From Hyphomicrobiales bacterium (GTDB lineage: Bacteria > Pseudomonadota > Alphaproteobacteria > Rhizobiales > Beijerinckiaceae): DNA of 50,004 bases. The notes beneath the pieces were generated by a model. The model saw only the letters and a program-made list of their open reading frames with translations, had not been told where the DNA came from and made no database searches. Both the position numbers and the translations under genes were made by a program. This document shows positions 38,697-47,131 of this stretch, piece by piece (the first letter of the stretch is position 1; every line of letters begins with the position of its first letter). Where the stretch lies: assembly GCA_027483795.1 (NCBI GenBank), contig JAIXTT010000002.1:1-50004 (forward strand), read 5' to 3'.

Positions 38697-39358
38697 GCCG
38701 CGCCCTCCGGAATGCGGGCGAGGCCCGTGCCGATCATGGAGTCGCGGGTGACGCAGTCGGCGAGCCGCTCCTCGCTCCAGCCTTCCGTCCCCGCGGGCCG
38801 CATCGGCAGGACGAGGTAGCGCATCTCGGCGGTCGAATCCCAGACGCGGATCTTCGTGGAAGCGGGCAGCGTCACGCCGAAATCGCCGAGCACGCCGCGC
38901 GGATCGATCACCGCCTTGGAGCGGAAGGGCGCGGACTTGTACCAGACGGGCGGCAGGCCGAGGACGGGCCACGGATAGCAGGAGCAGAGGGTGCAGACGA
39001 CGAGGTTGTGCAGATCGGGCCTATTCTCGACGACCTTCATGTGCTCGCCCTGGCGCCCGCCGAAGCCGAACTCGGCCGCGGCGGCCGTGCCGTCGGCGAG
39101 GAGCCGCGCCCTGAAGGCGGGATCGCTCCACGCCCGCGCGACGATCCGCGCGCCGTTGCGCGGCCCGATCTTCGTCTCGTAGGTCTCGACGATGAGGTCG
39201 AGCGCGGCAGGATCGACATAGCCCTTTTCGACCAGCACGGTTTCGAGCGCGCGGACGCGCAGCGCCGCCTCGGAGAGTTCCGAGCCGTGATCGTGATCGT
39301 GGTGGTGACCATGATCGTGATCATGCGGGTGGTCGTGATCGTGGTCGTCGTGCTGCAT
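38693..39358 (-). CDS. nthA: Nitrile hydratase subunit alpha, cobalt type, with His-rich N-terminal tail
   Basis: 221 residues. Hydrates nitriles to amides. The metal site [11 protein letters not shown] has Cys122, Cys125, Ser126 and Cys127, with Thr123 marking a cobalt rather than iron enzyme (iron types have Ser there). [13 protein letters not shown] and [19 protein letters not shown] are family features. Residues 1-25 contain 12 histidines alternating with Asp, which is unusual and resembles metal-store sequences. No good ribosome site precedes the ATG, so the start is the first Met that gives a normal-length protein plus the tail; an earlier Met at 39421 would fall into the opposite promoter. 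First gene of the operon, divergent from the SDR gene at 39453. Confidence 0.94.
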   Translation of the reverse strand: MQHDDHDHDHPHDHDHGHHHDHDHGSELSEAALRVRALETVLVEKGYVDPAALDLIVETYETKIGPRNGARIVARAWSDPAFRARLLADGTAAAAEFGFGGRQGEHMKVVENRPDLHNLVVCTLCSCYPWPVLGLPPVWYKSAPFRSKAVIDPRGVLGDFGVTLPASTKIRVWDSTAEMRYLVLPMRPAGTEGWSEERLADCVTRDSMIGTGLARIPEGAA

Positions 39359-39396
39359 GGAGCGATGATGCCGCGACGCGATCCCGCGGGCAATGT

Positions 39397-39424
39397 TTGA
39401 CGTGACCGGCGCAAGCGCCATGAT
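39397..39424 (+). promoter_or_regulatory. Candidate promoter of the SDR-acyl-CoA dehydrogenase operon with internal palindrome
   Basis: TTGACG (39397-39402), 16 bases, CATGAT (39419-39424), placing the transcript start about 22 bases before the SDR ATG. The spacer holds GGCGC-AA-GCGCC (39408-39419), where a regulator could block both this promoter and the divergent nitrile hydratase genes. Recognised by eye. Confidence 0.4.
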
Positions 39425-39452
39425 CACGCCCGAACGGGAGAAAAAGAGAGCC

Positions 39453-40223
39453 ATGAAGGCCGCCGATTTGTTCGATCTTTCGGGCGCGGTCGCGCTCGTC
39501 ACGGGCGCGTCCTCCGGCTTCGGCGCACGCTTCGCCCGCGTGCTCGCCGCCAACGGGGCGAAGGCGGTGCTCGTCGCTCGTCGTCCCGAACCCTTGCAGT
39601 CCAATCTCGACGCGATCCGCGCCGCGGGCGGCGAGGCGATCGCGGTCTCCGCGGACGTGACGACGGAGGCCGGAATCGCGCGCGCCTTCGACGAGGCCGA
39701 GCGGGCTTTCGGTACGGTCACGATCCTGATCAACAATGCGGGCACGGCGCATGCCGCCAAGCTCGTCGACGAGACGCGCGAGGGCTGGGCGCGCGTCATG
39801 GCGCTCAATCTCGACGCCGTGATGTTCTGCGCGCAGGAGGCGGCCCGCCGGATGATCGCGGCGAAGAAGCCCGGCAGCATCGTCAACGTCGCGTCCGTTC
39901 TCGGGCTCGAAAGCCAGAAGGCGGTGGCCGCCTATTGCACCTCCAAGGCGGGGGTGCTGCATCTGACCCGCGTGATGGCCCATGAGCTCGCGGGCAGGGG
40001 CATCCGCGTCAATGCGCTCGCGCCGGGCTATGCGGTGACCGAACTCAATCGCGACTATCTGAATTCCCCCGCCGGGCAGGCGATGATCCCCGACATCCCG
40101 ATGCGCCGCTTCGGCGAGGACGGGGATCTCGACGGCCCGCTCCTGCTGCTCGCATCCGAGGCCGGCCGGTGGATGACCGGCGCGTCCGTCGTCGTCGACG
40201 GCGGCCATGTCCTGCCGCTCTGA
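39453..40223 (+). CDS. SDR family oxidoreductase
   Basis: 256 residues. Classical SDR with TGASSGFG (17-24), NNAG (94-97), Ser148, and Tyr161/Lys165 in YCTSK. Start chosen by GAGAG just before the ATG; no earlier start has support. The segment [18 protein letters not shown] resembles 3-hydroxyacyl-CoA or 3-oxoacyl-ACP dehydrogenase-like members. It is followed after eight bases by an acyl-CoA dehydrogenase with overlapping ribosome site, so it probably acts on an acyl-CoA or related alcohol in the same pathway. Substrate unknown. Confidence 0.88.
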   Translation: MKAADLFDLSGAVALVTGASSGFGARFARVLAANGAKAVLVARRPEPLQSNLDAIRAAGGEAIAVSADVTTEAGIARAFDEAERAFGTVTILINNAGTAHAAKLVDETREGWARVMALNLDAVMFCAQEAARRMIAAKKPGSIVNVASVLGLESQKAVAAYCTSKAGVLHLTRVMAHELAGRGIRVNALAPGYAVTELNRDYLNSPAGQAMIPDIPMRRFGEDGDLDGPLLLLASEAGRWMTGASVVVDGGHVLPL

Positions 40224-40231
40224 GGTTCCCG

Positions 40232-41431
40232 ATGGATTTCACGCTGCCGCCCGAGATCGACGCCCTGCGCCTGAAGACGCGCGCCTTCGTCGCCGAGCAT
40301 GTGCTGCCGCTCGAAGCCGACCGTGCGCATTACGACGCGCATGAGAACATCCGCGACGACGTGCTCGACGCCGTCCGCGCGAAGGCGAAGGCCGCGGGCC
40401 TCTGGGCGCCGCAGGCGCCGACGGAGTTCGGCGGCATGGGCCTGCCCGTCGTCGGTTGGGCGGCGATGTACGAGGAGGCGAACCGCTCGATCTTCGGCCC
40501 CGCCGCGCTGAACTGCGCCGCGCCCGACGACGGCAACATGAATCTCCTCGCCAAGGTCGGCACGCCCGCGCAGAAGGAGCGCTGGCTGCGCCCGATCGTC
40601 GAAGGCCGCGTCCGGTCCTCCTTCGTGATGACGGAGCCGCATCCCGGCGGCGGCTCCGACCCCGGCATGATGCTCACCCGCGCCGAGCGGGTCGGCGGCA
40701 AATGGGTGATCCGCGGGCGCAAATGGTACATCACGGGCGCGGGCGCGGCCGAGCATTTCATCCTCATGGCCCGGACGTCGGACGATCCCCGCAAGGGGCT
40801 CACGGCCTTCCTCTTCCACAAGGACCAACCCGGCTGGCGCATCCTCCGCCGCATCCCGATCATGGGACCGGAGGAGCACGGCGGGCATTGCGAACTCGAA
40901 TTCGAGGGGCTCGAGGTCGAGGACGAGAACGTGCTGATGGGCGTGGGCGACGGGCTCAAGGCGACGCAGATCCGCCTCGGCCCCGCGCGCCTCACCCATT
41001 GCATGCGCTGGCTGGGCCTTTCCAAGCGCTGCATGGAGATCGCGGCCGAATATGCCGACCGCCGCCACGGCTTCGGCGTGCGCCTCGCCGACCGCGAGAC
41101 GGTGCAGGTGAAGATGGGCGAGATCGCGCAGGACATCCAGATCGGCCGCCTGCTCGTGATGCATGCGGCCTGGCTGATCGACCGCGGCGACTTCGCCAAG
41201 AAGGCCGTCTCCATGGCCAAGGTCCATGTCGCCGATACGCTGCACAAGGCGGCGGACGTCGCGATCCAGATCAACGGCGCGCGCGGCTATTCGCAGGACA
41301 CGGTGCTGGAGTGGATCTACCGCTATGCCCGGCAGGCCCGCCTCGTCGACGGCGCGACCGAGGTGCACCGGATGGTGCTCGCGGGCGCCTATGCGAAGGA
41401 AGAACAGGACTTCTGGCGCTGGGGCGCGTGA
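40232..41431 (+). CDS. Acyl-CoA dehydrogenase, ACAD11-like
   Basis: 399 residues, FAD enzyme that introduces the alpha-beta double bond into acyl-CoA. GAGG formed by the SDR stop codon lies seven bases before the ATG. N-terminal helical domain, then FVMTEPHPGGGSDPGMM (around 133-149; SFVMTEP is the flavin-site motif), WVIRGRKWYITGAGAAEHF, and the C-terminal domain with RLGPARLTHCMRWLGLSKRCM and QINGARGYSQDTVLEWIYR. HGGHCELEFEGLEVEDENVLM and the RLGPARLTHCMR block are features of the ACAD10/11 group, which works on long or 4-hydroxy acyl-CoAs. It ends 49 bases from the convergent amidase. Confidence 0.92.
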   Translation: MDFTLPPEIDALRLKTRAFVAEHVLPLEADRAHYDAHENIRDDVLDAVRAKAKAAGLWAPQAPTEFGGMGLPVVGWAAMYEEANRSIFGPAALNCAAPDDGNMNLLAKVGTPAQKERWLRPIVEGRVRSSFVMTEPHPGGGSDPGMMLTRAERVGGKWVIRGRKWYITGAGAAEHFILMARTSDDPRKGLTAFLFHKDQPGWRILRRIPIMGPEEHGGHCELEFEGLEVEDENVLMGVGDGLKATQIRLGPARLTHCMRWLGLSKRCMEIAAEYADRRHGFGVRLADRETVQVKMGEIAQDIQIGRLLVMHAAWLIDRGDFAKKAVSMAKVHVADTLHKAADVAIQINGARGYSQDTVLEWIYRYARQARLVDGATEVHRMVLAGAYAKEEQDFWRWGA

Positions 41432-41448
41432 AGACACGCGCCCCTCGC

Positions 41449-41479
41449 CGTGATGCCACCGCAGGCGGGCATCCGCGCC
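41449..41479. repeat. REP-like palindromic element, copy 3 (inverted, diverged)
   Basis: CGTGATGCCACCGCAG-GCGGGCATCCGCGCC, the reverse complement of the 3035-3063 core with a few changes. It fills the gap between the convergent acyl-CoA dehydrogenase and amidase genes. Confidence 0.6.
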
Positions 41480-41480
41480 G

Positions 41481-42683
41481 TCAGGCGATCTTCACCGCCG
41501 CCGCCGCCGCGATCTTCGCGGCGAGATGGACCAATGTCCGGTCCGACCCCGCCGGGCCGAGGATGGACAGGCCGATCGGCGCGCCGTCCCGTGAGAGCAG
41601 CGGCATCGAGATCTGCGGGAAGCCGGAGAGACCGGAGACGCAGAGAAGCCGCAGCGACTGGTTGCGCTGAACCTCGAGATCGGCCTCCGACGCCGCCATG
41701 AGCGCGCCGACGTCCGGCACGGTCGGGAGGATGATGACGCCGTCCTTGTCGAGAATGGCGGCGAGATGCTCGCGGAAGCGCTTCCGCACGTTCTGCGAAT
41801 CCTTCACCTCCGGATGGCCGATCGCGCTCGAAAAGGCGAAGCGCTCGGCGATGCCCGGCCCCAGCGTGGGCTTGTGCCTGGTGATGAAGGGTCCGTGCGC
41901 CTGCCAGGCCTCGTGACCCTGCAGATAGCGGAAGGCCCAATAGAGCGCGTCGAAATCCGGCGCGACGACGCGCACGCGGCCGAGGGGCTCGCCCATGCGG
42001 TCGATGCGCGCCAGCACGGCGTCGAACAGGGGCTTCGCCAAGGGATCGGCCTGTTCGAAGAGATCCTCGGCGATCATGATGCGCGGCTTGCCGGGCAGCG
42101 GAGCGGGATCGTCCCCGAGGATCGCGTCGCCGACGCGGACGAAGGTCGCCGCGTCGCGCGTGAACCATCCGGGCGTGTCGAAGCTCTCGGCCAGCGGCAT
42201 GGTGAGGTCGAGCGGCAGGCGGCCATGCGTCGGCCGGATGCCGAACAGGCCGCAATAGCTCGCGGGGCCGCGCACCGAACCGCCGGTGTCGGAGCCGAGG
42301 CCGATGTCGGCGAGCCCCGCCGCCACCGCCGAAGCGGAACCCGAAGAGGAGCCGCCCGGGATCCGGTCCGGCGCGGCGGCGTTCACGGGCGTGCCGAAAT
42401 GCGCGTTCTTGCCGTTGAGCGAGAAGGCCAGTTCGACCGTGTGCGTCTTGCCCACGAAGCGCGCGCCCGCATCGAGAAAGGCCTGCGCGATCGGCGCGGT
42501 CTTCGTCTTGATGCCGGACAGCGCGAGCTTGTGCGGCTGGCCGCAGCCCGTCGGATAGCCCGCGACGTCGAAGATGTCCTTCACCGCCACCGTCAGGCCC
42601 GCGAGCGGGCCCGAGGACGCGTTGGCGACCGGAACGGCGGGATAGGGCAGGAAGGCCTGCACGGGATCTTCGGGGAGCAGCAT
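41481..42683 (-). CDS. Amidase, AMI1-like (amidase signature family)
   Basis: 400 residues. Hydrolyses carboxamides to acids. Catalytic triad visible: Lys35 in TVAVKDIFDV, cis-Ser112 in PGGSSSGSA, and nucleophile Ser136 in GSDTGGSVRGPASYCG. The spacing 35-112-136 matches the family (142-217-241 in FAAH). The short length and the run NGKNAHFGTPVN ... FDTPGWFTRD closely resemble plant AMI1, an indole-3-acetamide hydrolase. AGAGGA precedes the ATG. With nitrile hydratase 2 kb away it completes nitrile to amide to acid, though it is transcribed separately. Assignment to indole-acetamide is inference. Confidence 0.9.
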   Translation of the reverse strand: MLLPEDPVQAFLPYPAVPVANASSGPLAGLTVAVKDIFDVAGYPTGCGQPHKLALSGIKTKTAPIAQAFLDAGARFVGKTHTVELAFSLNGKNAHFGTPVNAAAPDRIPGGSSSGSASAVAAGLADIGLGSDTGGSVRGPASYCGLFGIRPTHGRLPLDLTMPLAESFDTPGWFTRDAATFVRVGDAILGDDPAPLPGKPRIMIAEDLFEQADPLAKPLFDAVLARIDRMGEPLGRVRVVAPDFDALYWAFRYLQGHEAWQAHGPFITRHKPTLGPGIAERFAFSSAIGHPEVKDSQNVRKRFREHLAAILDKDGVIILPTVPDVGALMAASEADLEVQRNQSLRLLCVSGLSGFPQISMPLLSRDGAPIGLSILGPAGSDRTLVHLAAKIAAAAAVKIA

Positions 42684-42702
42684 CGTCGTCCTCTTGTTCT
42701 GG

Positions 42703-43092
42703 TCAGGCGAGATCGGTCCGGGCGAAGTCGTCGCCCTTGTAGAAAAGGGAAAGGCCATGCTCCTTCGCCGAGGCGTAGGAAAGACAGTCCCCGAAATTGA
42801 GCCGCGCGGGATGGCGTCCCTTGCCGTAGCGCGCAAAAGCCTCGACGGCGGCGTCTCCCGTGCGGTCGAGGACGGGCACGACCTCGATCGCGGCGCGTTC
42901 GAGAAAGCTGCGGACGTCGACGAGGACGTCGCGAGGATCCCTGCGGAGAAGCGTGGAAAGGATCGTCGCCGTCTCGAGAAGCACGACCGGGGAGGTCACG
43001 CGCATGGCCGCGGCGTCGAGCCGGTCCGTGAGCCCGTCGGCATCCGCTTCGCGGGCCATGATGGCGACGAGGACGGAGGTGTCCACGAACAT
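42703..43092 (-). CDS. vapC: PIN-domain ribonuclease toxin VapC
   Basis: 129 residues. Metal-dependent endoribonuclease of a type II toxin-antitoxin module. Acidic PIN residues: Asp4 in MFVDTSVLVA, Glu in VVLLETATIL, and Asp in LNFGDCLSYA, followed by LSLFYKGDDFARTD. The ATG overlaps the antitoxin stop as TGATG; a TTG one codon earlier is less likely. Ends 19 bases before the amidase start on the same strand, so some read-through into the amidase is possible. Confidence 0.93.
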   Translation of the reverse strand: MFVDTSVLVAIMAREADADGLTDRLDAAAMRVTSPVVLLETATILSTLLRRDPRDVLVDVRSFLERAAIEVVPVLDRTGDAAVEAFARYGKGRHPARLNFGDCLSYASAKEHGLSLFYKGDDFARTDLA

Positions 43093-43337
43093 CAACCCTC
43101 ATGCCCCCACATCGCGTCGATCTCTTCCTTGGTCATGGCCCGCCCGCCCGGCTGCGCGCCCTCGTGCAACCTGTCGATGATCGGCTTGACGCGTTCACGC
43201 AGCGGAATCCGCGCACGCTCCTGCTTCACGACCTGCTCCAAGGCCTGGACCACCGCGTCCGACATGGAAACGCCGCGCAATTCCGAGAGTTCGCGTGCGA
43301 GTTCGTGGGCACGCGGGTTGCGGATCTGAAGCGTCAT
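43092..43337 (-). CDS. vapB: VapB-family antitoxin
   Basis: 81 residues. N-terminal MTLQIRNPRAHELARELSELRG and MSDAVVQALEQVV form the ribbon-helix-helix DNA-binding part of the PSK-type VapB group; the C-terminal EGAQPGGRAMTKEEIDAMWG would wrap the toxin. GGGAG lies eight bases upstream of the ATG. Expected to repress its own operon with VapC, probably at the direct repeats upstream. Confidence 0.9.
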   Translation of the reverse strand: MTLQIRNPRAHELARELSELRGVSMSDAVVQALEQVVKQERARIPLRERVKPIIDRLHEGAQPGGRAMTKEEIDAMWGHEG

Positions 43338-43358
43338 CGTTCGTCTCCCGTCCCTTGT

Positions 43359-43387
43359 TCCATACGCACGCATGACATCGTCCATAC
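43359..43387 (-). promoter_or_regulatory. Direct repeats upstream of vapBC, candidate operator/promoter
   Basis: TCCATAC occurs at 43359-43365 and 43381-43387 (GTATGGA on the - strand), exactly 22 bases apart, that is two helical turns, within an AT-richer patch just upstream of vapB. Fits a ribbon-helix-helix operator. Confidence 0.4.
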
Positions 43388-43420
43388 ACTACGCTCGCCG
43401 GGCACCGGCGTGAAGCGGGA

Positions 43421-45019
43421 TCACAGCCCCGCCGCGCCGCCGTCGGCCCGCGGATCATGATCGGCAGAGACCGAGCCGTTCTTGGGATCGCGCACGAGAA
43501 TGCCCGCATGCCCGGCCGCGCTGCTGTAGGGCCGGCCGAAGCTCTCCACCGCGTGACCGGCCCGTTCCAGCGCGCGGATCAGGTCGGGATCGAAGCGGTC
43601 TTCGACCTTCAGCGTCGCCTTTTCCGCGCCCCAGGCGAGGGAGAGGGCGAAGCGCGGCCGGTCGAGCGCCTCGGAGATCGGCACGCCGTGCATCGCATGG
43701 CGTACGAAGATCTGCGTGCCGATCTGCGGCTGCGGATCCCCGCCCATCGAGCCGTAGGACATGACCCGGCCGTCGTCGAAGACCGCCATGGGCGTGTTGA
43801 GCGTGTGGAAGGGCTTGCGGCCCGGCTGCAGCGGGTTCTTCGATTTCGGATCGAGCGAGAAGGAGCGCCCCCGGTTCTGCAGCAGGATGCCCGTGCGCGG
43901 CAGCACGACGCCCGAGCCGTATTCCCAGAACAGCGACTGGATGTAGGAGACCGCGTTCCCCTCCGCGTCGATGCAGCCCATCCAGATCGTGTCGCCGTCG
44001 CCCATGGGCGGCAGCGGGAAGGGCGCGGCCTTCGTCCCGGAGATCGCCCCCGCCTCCTTCGCGAGCCGACCGTCCGTCAGGAAGGACTGCGGATCATGGG
44101 TCAGCATGGAGAAATCGGTCACCACCGCGTCGCGGATGCGCCAGGCGCGCTTCGTCGCCTCCACGAGAGCGTGGATATGCTCGAAGCTCTCGGGCTCCTT
44201 GTCGCCGAGCCGCGCGAAGGCGCCGAGCATCACGAGTTGCGCGAGCCCTTGGGACGGCGGCGGCTGATTGTAGAGCGTCGCGCCGGGGATCTTCGCGACG
44301 AGCGGTTCGCGCCAATGGGTGCGGAAGGCTTCGAGGTCCTTCCGCGTGACGAAAAGCCCGCAGCGCTCGAAGTCGCCCGCGATCTCGCGCGCGACGTCGC
44401 CCTTGTAGAAATCCGCGAGACCCGCATGGGCGAGTTGGTCGAGCGTCGCGGCGAGGGCGGGGAAGCGCCGGATCTCGCCCGCATCGTGCCGCTTGCCCTC
44501 GCGCATGAAGGCGTCGGCGAAGCCCGGCGCGGCGAGGCAGTTCGCCTCGTCCTTGAGCGCATAGCCCGCTTCGCCGGGCGTCATCGGCACGCCGTCCTTC
44601 GCGAAGCGGACGGCCTCGGCGAGGAGATCGCGGAGCGGCAGCTTTCCGCCCATGGCGGCGGCGAGCTCGAGAGCGCCCGCCCATCCGCCGACCGCGCCGG
44701 GCACGGTGAGCGCCGCATGCGCCCCGCGCGAGGGAATCACGTCGTATCCCGAAGCGCGATAGCGCTCGATCGTGGCGAGCGAGCCCGCCTGACCGGCCGC
44801 CTCGAGCGCCCGGACCTTGCCGTTCTTCTCGCGGACCAGCCAGAAGGCGTCGCCGCCGATCCCGTTCATGTGCGGATAGACCACCGCGACCGTCGCCGCC
44901 ATGGCGACCATGGCCTCGACGGCATTGCCGCCCATGGCCATCACGTTGCGCCCCGTCTCGGCGGCGAGGATGTGGGGCGCGGCCGCGGCCGCGGTCGAGA
45001 AGACGGGGGTATCCTTCAT
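43421..45019 (-). CDS. Gamma-glutamyltransferase-like N-terminal nucleophile hydrolase
   Basis: 532 residues from the ATG giving MKDTPVFSTAAAAAPHILAA; a GTG 33 bases upstream is an alternative. Members cleave themselves before a Thr that becomes the nucleophile; the likely Thr is in MGDGDTIWMGCIDAEGNAVSYIQSLFWEYGSG, with DTIWMGC in place of the TTHLS form of classical enzymes. Other motifs: GGNAVEAMVAMAA, GIGGDAFWLV, QNRGRSFSLDP, and GSMGGDPQPQIGTQIF. No signal peptide is visible, so it is cytosolic or exported in another way. This branch is often annotated from sequence only; the substrate may be a gamma-glutamyl or acyl amide. Confidence 0.88.
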   Translation of the reverse strand: MKDTPVFSTAAAAAPHILAAETGRNVMAMGGNAVEAMVAMAATVAVVYPHMNGIGGDAFWLVREKNGKVRALEAAGQAGSLATIERYRASGYDVIPSRGAHAALTVPGAVGGWAGALELAAAMGGKLPLRDLLAEAVRFAKDGVPMTPGEAGYALKDEANCLAAPGFADAFMREGKRHDAGEIRRFPALAATLDQLAHAGLADFYKGDVAREIAGDFERCGLFVTRKDLEAFRTHWREPLVAKIPGATLYNQPPPSQGLAQLVMLGAFARLGDKEPESFEHIHALVEATKRAWRIRDAVVTDFSMLTHDPQSFLTDGRLAKEAGAISGTKAAPFPLPPMGDGDTIWMGCIDAEGNAVSYIQSLFWEYGSGVVLPRTGILLQNRGRSFSLDPKSKNPLQPGRKPFHTLNTPMAVFDDGRVMSYGSMGGDPQPQIGTQIFVRHAMHGVPISEALDRPRFALSLAWGAEKATLKVEDRFDPDLIRALERAGHAVESFGRPYSSAAGHAGILVRDPKNGSVSADHDPRADGGAAGL

Positions 45020-45127
45020 GGGCGGGGGCTTCCGATCTGCTTGTCCGCGCACGGACGGGAGACGCGATTCTTGCGGTCGCGCCGCGACCGTTATAGTGCA
45101 ATCGAAACGCTTCTGGAGAGATCGCCC

Positions 45128-45364
45128 GTGACCGGCTCGACGCGCTTCAACACGAAGAACTTCTGGACGCTGGTGAGCCTCGCCATCCTCGTCGGCACCG
45201 AGATCGTCGGCGTGGCGCTGGCGGCGGGCTGGGCCATCGCCGGATTGTTCGGCCTCGGGACCACGATCGGCTATGCCCTGATGGCGGCGTTCACGATGAT
45301 CGGGCTCTACGGCCTCATGCTCTTCATGCGCAGGGCGGCCGAAGTCGAGCCCGTCCGCGGCTGA
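45128..45364 (+). CDS. Small two-helix membrane protein, unknown function
   Basis: 78 residues from a GTG start preceded by GGAGAG; no ATG precedes it in a suitable place. Sequence shows a short polar N-terminus (TGSTRFNTKNFW), a helix LVSLAILVGTEIVGVALAAGWAIAGLFGLG that may be one or two passes, and a second helix YALMAAFTMIGLYGLMLFM followed by RRAAEVEPVRG. I recognise no named family. It is divergent from the gamma-glutamyltransferase-like gene and 95 bases before opgD. Confidence 0.75.
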   Translation: MTGSTRFNTKNFWTLVSLAILVGTEIVGVALAAGWAIAGLFGLGTTIGYALMAAFTMIGLYGLMLFMRRAAEVEPVRG

Positions 45365-45411
45365 CGCGGGCGACCGCGGCGCCCGCCCCCCTCCTCCGTA
45401 TCGGAAGCCGC

Positions 45412-45428
45412 GCCGGGCGACGCCCGGC
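45412..45428. terminator. GC hairpin between the small membrane protein and opgD
   Basis: GCCGGGC-GAC-GCCCGGC, seven-bp stem with no T-tract. Possible attenuating structure 48 bases after the upstream stop. Confidence 0.35.
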
Positions 45429-45459
45429 CGCCATGGAAAGCCCGAGGACCGTTCCCGCC

Positions 45460-47046
45460 ATGAGTCTCGACCGCCGGACCTTCCTTCAGCTCTCGCTCGC
45501 GATGCAGGCCGCCGCCCTTGCCGGGATCGGCTCGGCGGAAGCGCAGCAATCGGCTCCCGTTCAGCTTCAGTTCGGGCCGGCGGAACCCTATGATTTCGAA
45601 GCCCTGAAGCGCATGGCGCGCGAGCGCGCCGCGAAGGATTACGTCGCGCCGCCCCGGCCGAACCCCGACATCGTCTCGAAGATCGACTACGACGCGCACG
45701 GCAAGCTCCGCTATCGGCAGGACGCCGCGCTGTGGGGCAACGGCGGCTCGGCCTACCCCGTCACCTTCCAGCATGTCGGCATGTTCTTCCCCAAGACCGT
45801 GAAGATGCATGCGGTCGAAGGCGGACGCGCCCGCGAGATCCTCTACGATCCCCGCGTCTTCATGGGCGGGCCCGATCACGTGGCGGCGAAGCTCCCGGCC
45901 CAGCCTTCGGCCTTCGCGGGCTTCTGGGTGCAGGAAAGCCGCAACGGCCCCGACTGGAAGAAGCTCGAACCTTGGGCCACCTTCCTCGGCGCGTCCTATT
46001 TCCGCGCGGTGGGCGATCTCGGACAGGTCGGCCTCTCCGCCCGCGGCATCGCGCTCGCGCCCGGCACCGGCACGCCGGAGGAATTCCCGGATTTCGTCGC
46101 CTTCTGGTTCGAGCCCGCGGCGAGCGACAAGGATCCCGTCACGGTCGGCGCTCTGCTCGACGGACCGAGCATCACGGGCGCCTATCGGTTCCGGATGCGG
46201 CGCGACAAGGGCGTGCTGATGGACGTCGAGGCCTCGCTCTTCCTCCGCAAATCGGTGGAGCGCTTCGGCATCGCGCCCCTGACCTCGATGTTCTGGTATT
46301 CCGAGACCGTGAAGCCCAAGGGCATCGATTGGCGGCCGGAAGTGCATGATTCGGACGGTCTCGCGATCTGGACCGGAACGGGCGAACATATCTGGCGGCC
46401 GCTCAACAATCCCGACCGGGTGATGGTGTCGAGCTTCGCTGACCGTTCGCCGAAGGGCTTCGGGCTCTCCCAGCGCGACCGCAACGTCGAGAACTATCTC
46501 GACGGCGTGCGCTATCACGACCGTCCCTCCGCCTGGGTCGAGCCGATCGGCGATTGGGGCCGCGGGGCGGTGCAGCTCACCGAATTGCCGACCGACGACG
46601 AGATCCACGACAACATCGTGGCCATGTGGGTGCCGGCCGAACCCGCCGCGGCGGGCAAGACCTATGATCTCAAATATCGGATCCATTGGTACGGCGACGA
46701 GCCCTTCCCCTCCCCGCTCGCCCGCGTGGTGGCGACGCGCATCGGCCGGGGCGGCCAGCCCGGCCATCCGCGCCCGGCGGGCGTGCGCAAATTCGCGGTC
46801 GAGTTCCGCGGCAAGCAGCTCGCGACGCTGCCGAAGGGCGTGCTGCCCGAGGCGGTGATCACGACGTCGCGCGGCAAGGTGAGCCTCGTGATGACCGAGG
46901 CCGTGCCCAACGACGTCCCCGGCCAATGGCGCGCCACCTTCGACGTCGCCGTCGACGGCAGGGAGCCCGTGGAGATGCGCTGCTTCCTCAAGCTCAAGGA
47001 TCAGGTGCTGAGCGAGACCTGGCTCTATCAGTACCACCCGTTCTGA
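45460..47046 (+). CDS. opgD: Glucan biosynthesis protein OpgD/MdoD, Tat-exported
   Basis: 528 residues. Periplasmic protein that shapes the backbone of osmoregulated periplasmic glucans. The start MSLDRRTFLQLSLAMQA carries a twin-arginine motif (DRRTFLQL) followed by a hydrophobic stretch and AEAQQ, typical of OpgD rather than Sec-exported OpgG; GAGGA lies eleven bases upstream. An ATG nine codons earlier has no ribosome site. Family features include FDFEALKRMARERAAKDY-like N-terminus, FLGASYFRAVG, SMFWYSE, RPEVHDSDGLAIWTGTGE, and WRPLNNP. galU in the same window supplies the UDP-glucose used for these glucans. Confidence 0.93.
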   Translation: MSLDRRTFLQLSLAMQAAALAGIGSAEAQQSAPVQLQFGPAEPYDFEALKRMARERAAKDYVAPPRPNPDIVSKIDYDAHGKLRYRQDAALWGNGGSAYPVTFQHVGMFFPKTVKMHAVEGGRAREILYDPRVFMGGPDHVAAKLPAQPSAFAGFWVQESRNGPDWKKLEPWATFLGASYFRAVGDLGQVGLSARGIALAPGTGTPEEFPDFVAFWFEPAASDKDPVTVGALLDGPSITGAYRFRMRRDKGVLMDVEASLFLRKSVERFGIAPLTSMFWYSETVKPKGIDWRPEVHDSDGLAIWTGTGEHIWRPLNNPDRVMVSSFADRSPKGFGLSQRDRNVENYLDGVRYHDRPSAWVEPIGDWGRGAVQLTELPTDDEIHDNIVAMWVPAEPAAAGKTYDLKYRIHWYGDEPFPSPLARVVATRIGRGGQPGHPRPAGVRKFAVEFRGKQLATLPKGVLPEAVITTSRGKVSLVMTEAVPNDVPGQWRATFDVAVDGREPVEMRCFLKLKDQVLSETWLYQYHPF

Positions 47047-47095
47047 GGGGCCGTCCCCGGCGTACCGGGCCTCCATGCCTTCATCGCCCGAAAGG

Positions 47096-47125
47096 CGCGG
47101 ATGCCCGCAGGCGCGGGCATGACGG
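47096..47125. repeat. REP-like palindromic element, copy 4
   Basis: GCGCGGATGCCCGC-agg-CGCGGGCATGACGG between convergent opgD and higA. Nearly identical to the core at 3035-3063. Confidence 0.72.
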
Positions 47126-47131
47126 CGCGTT

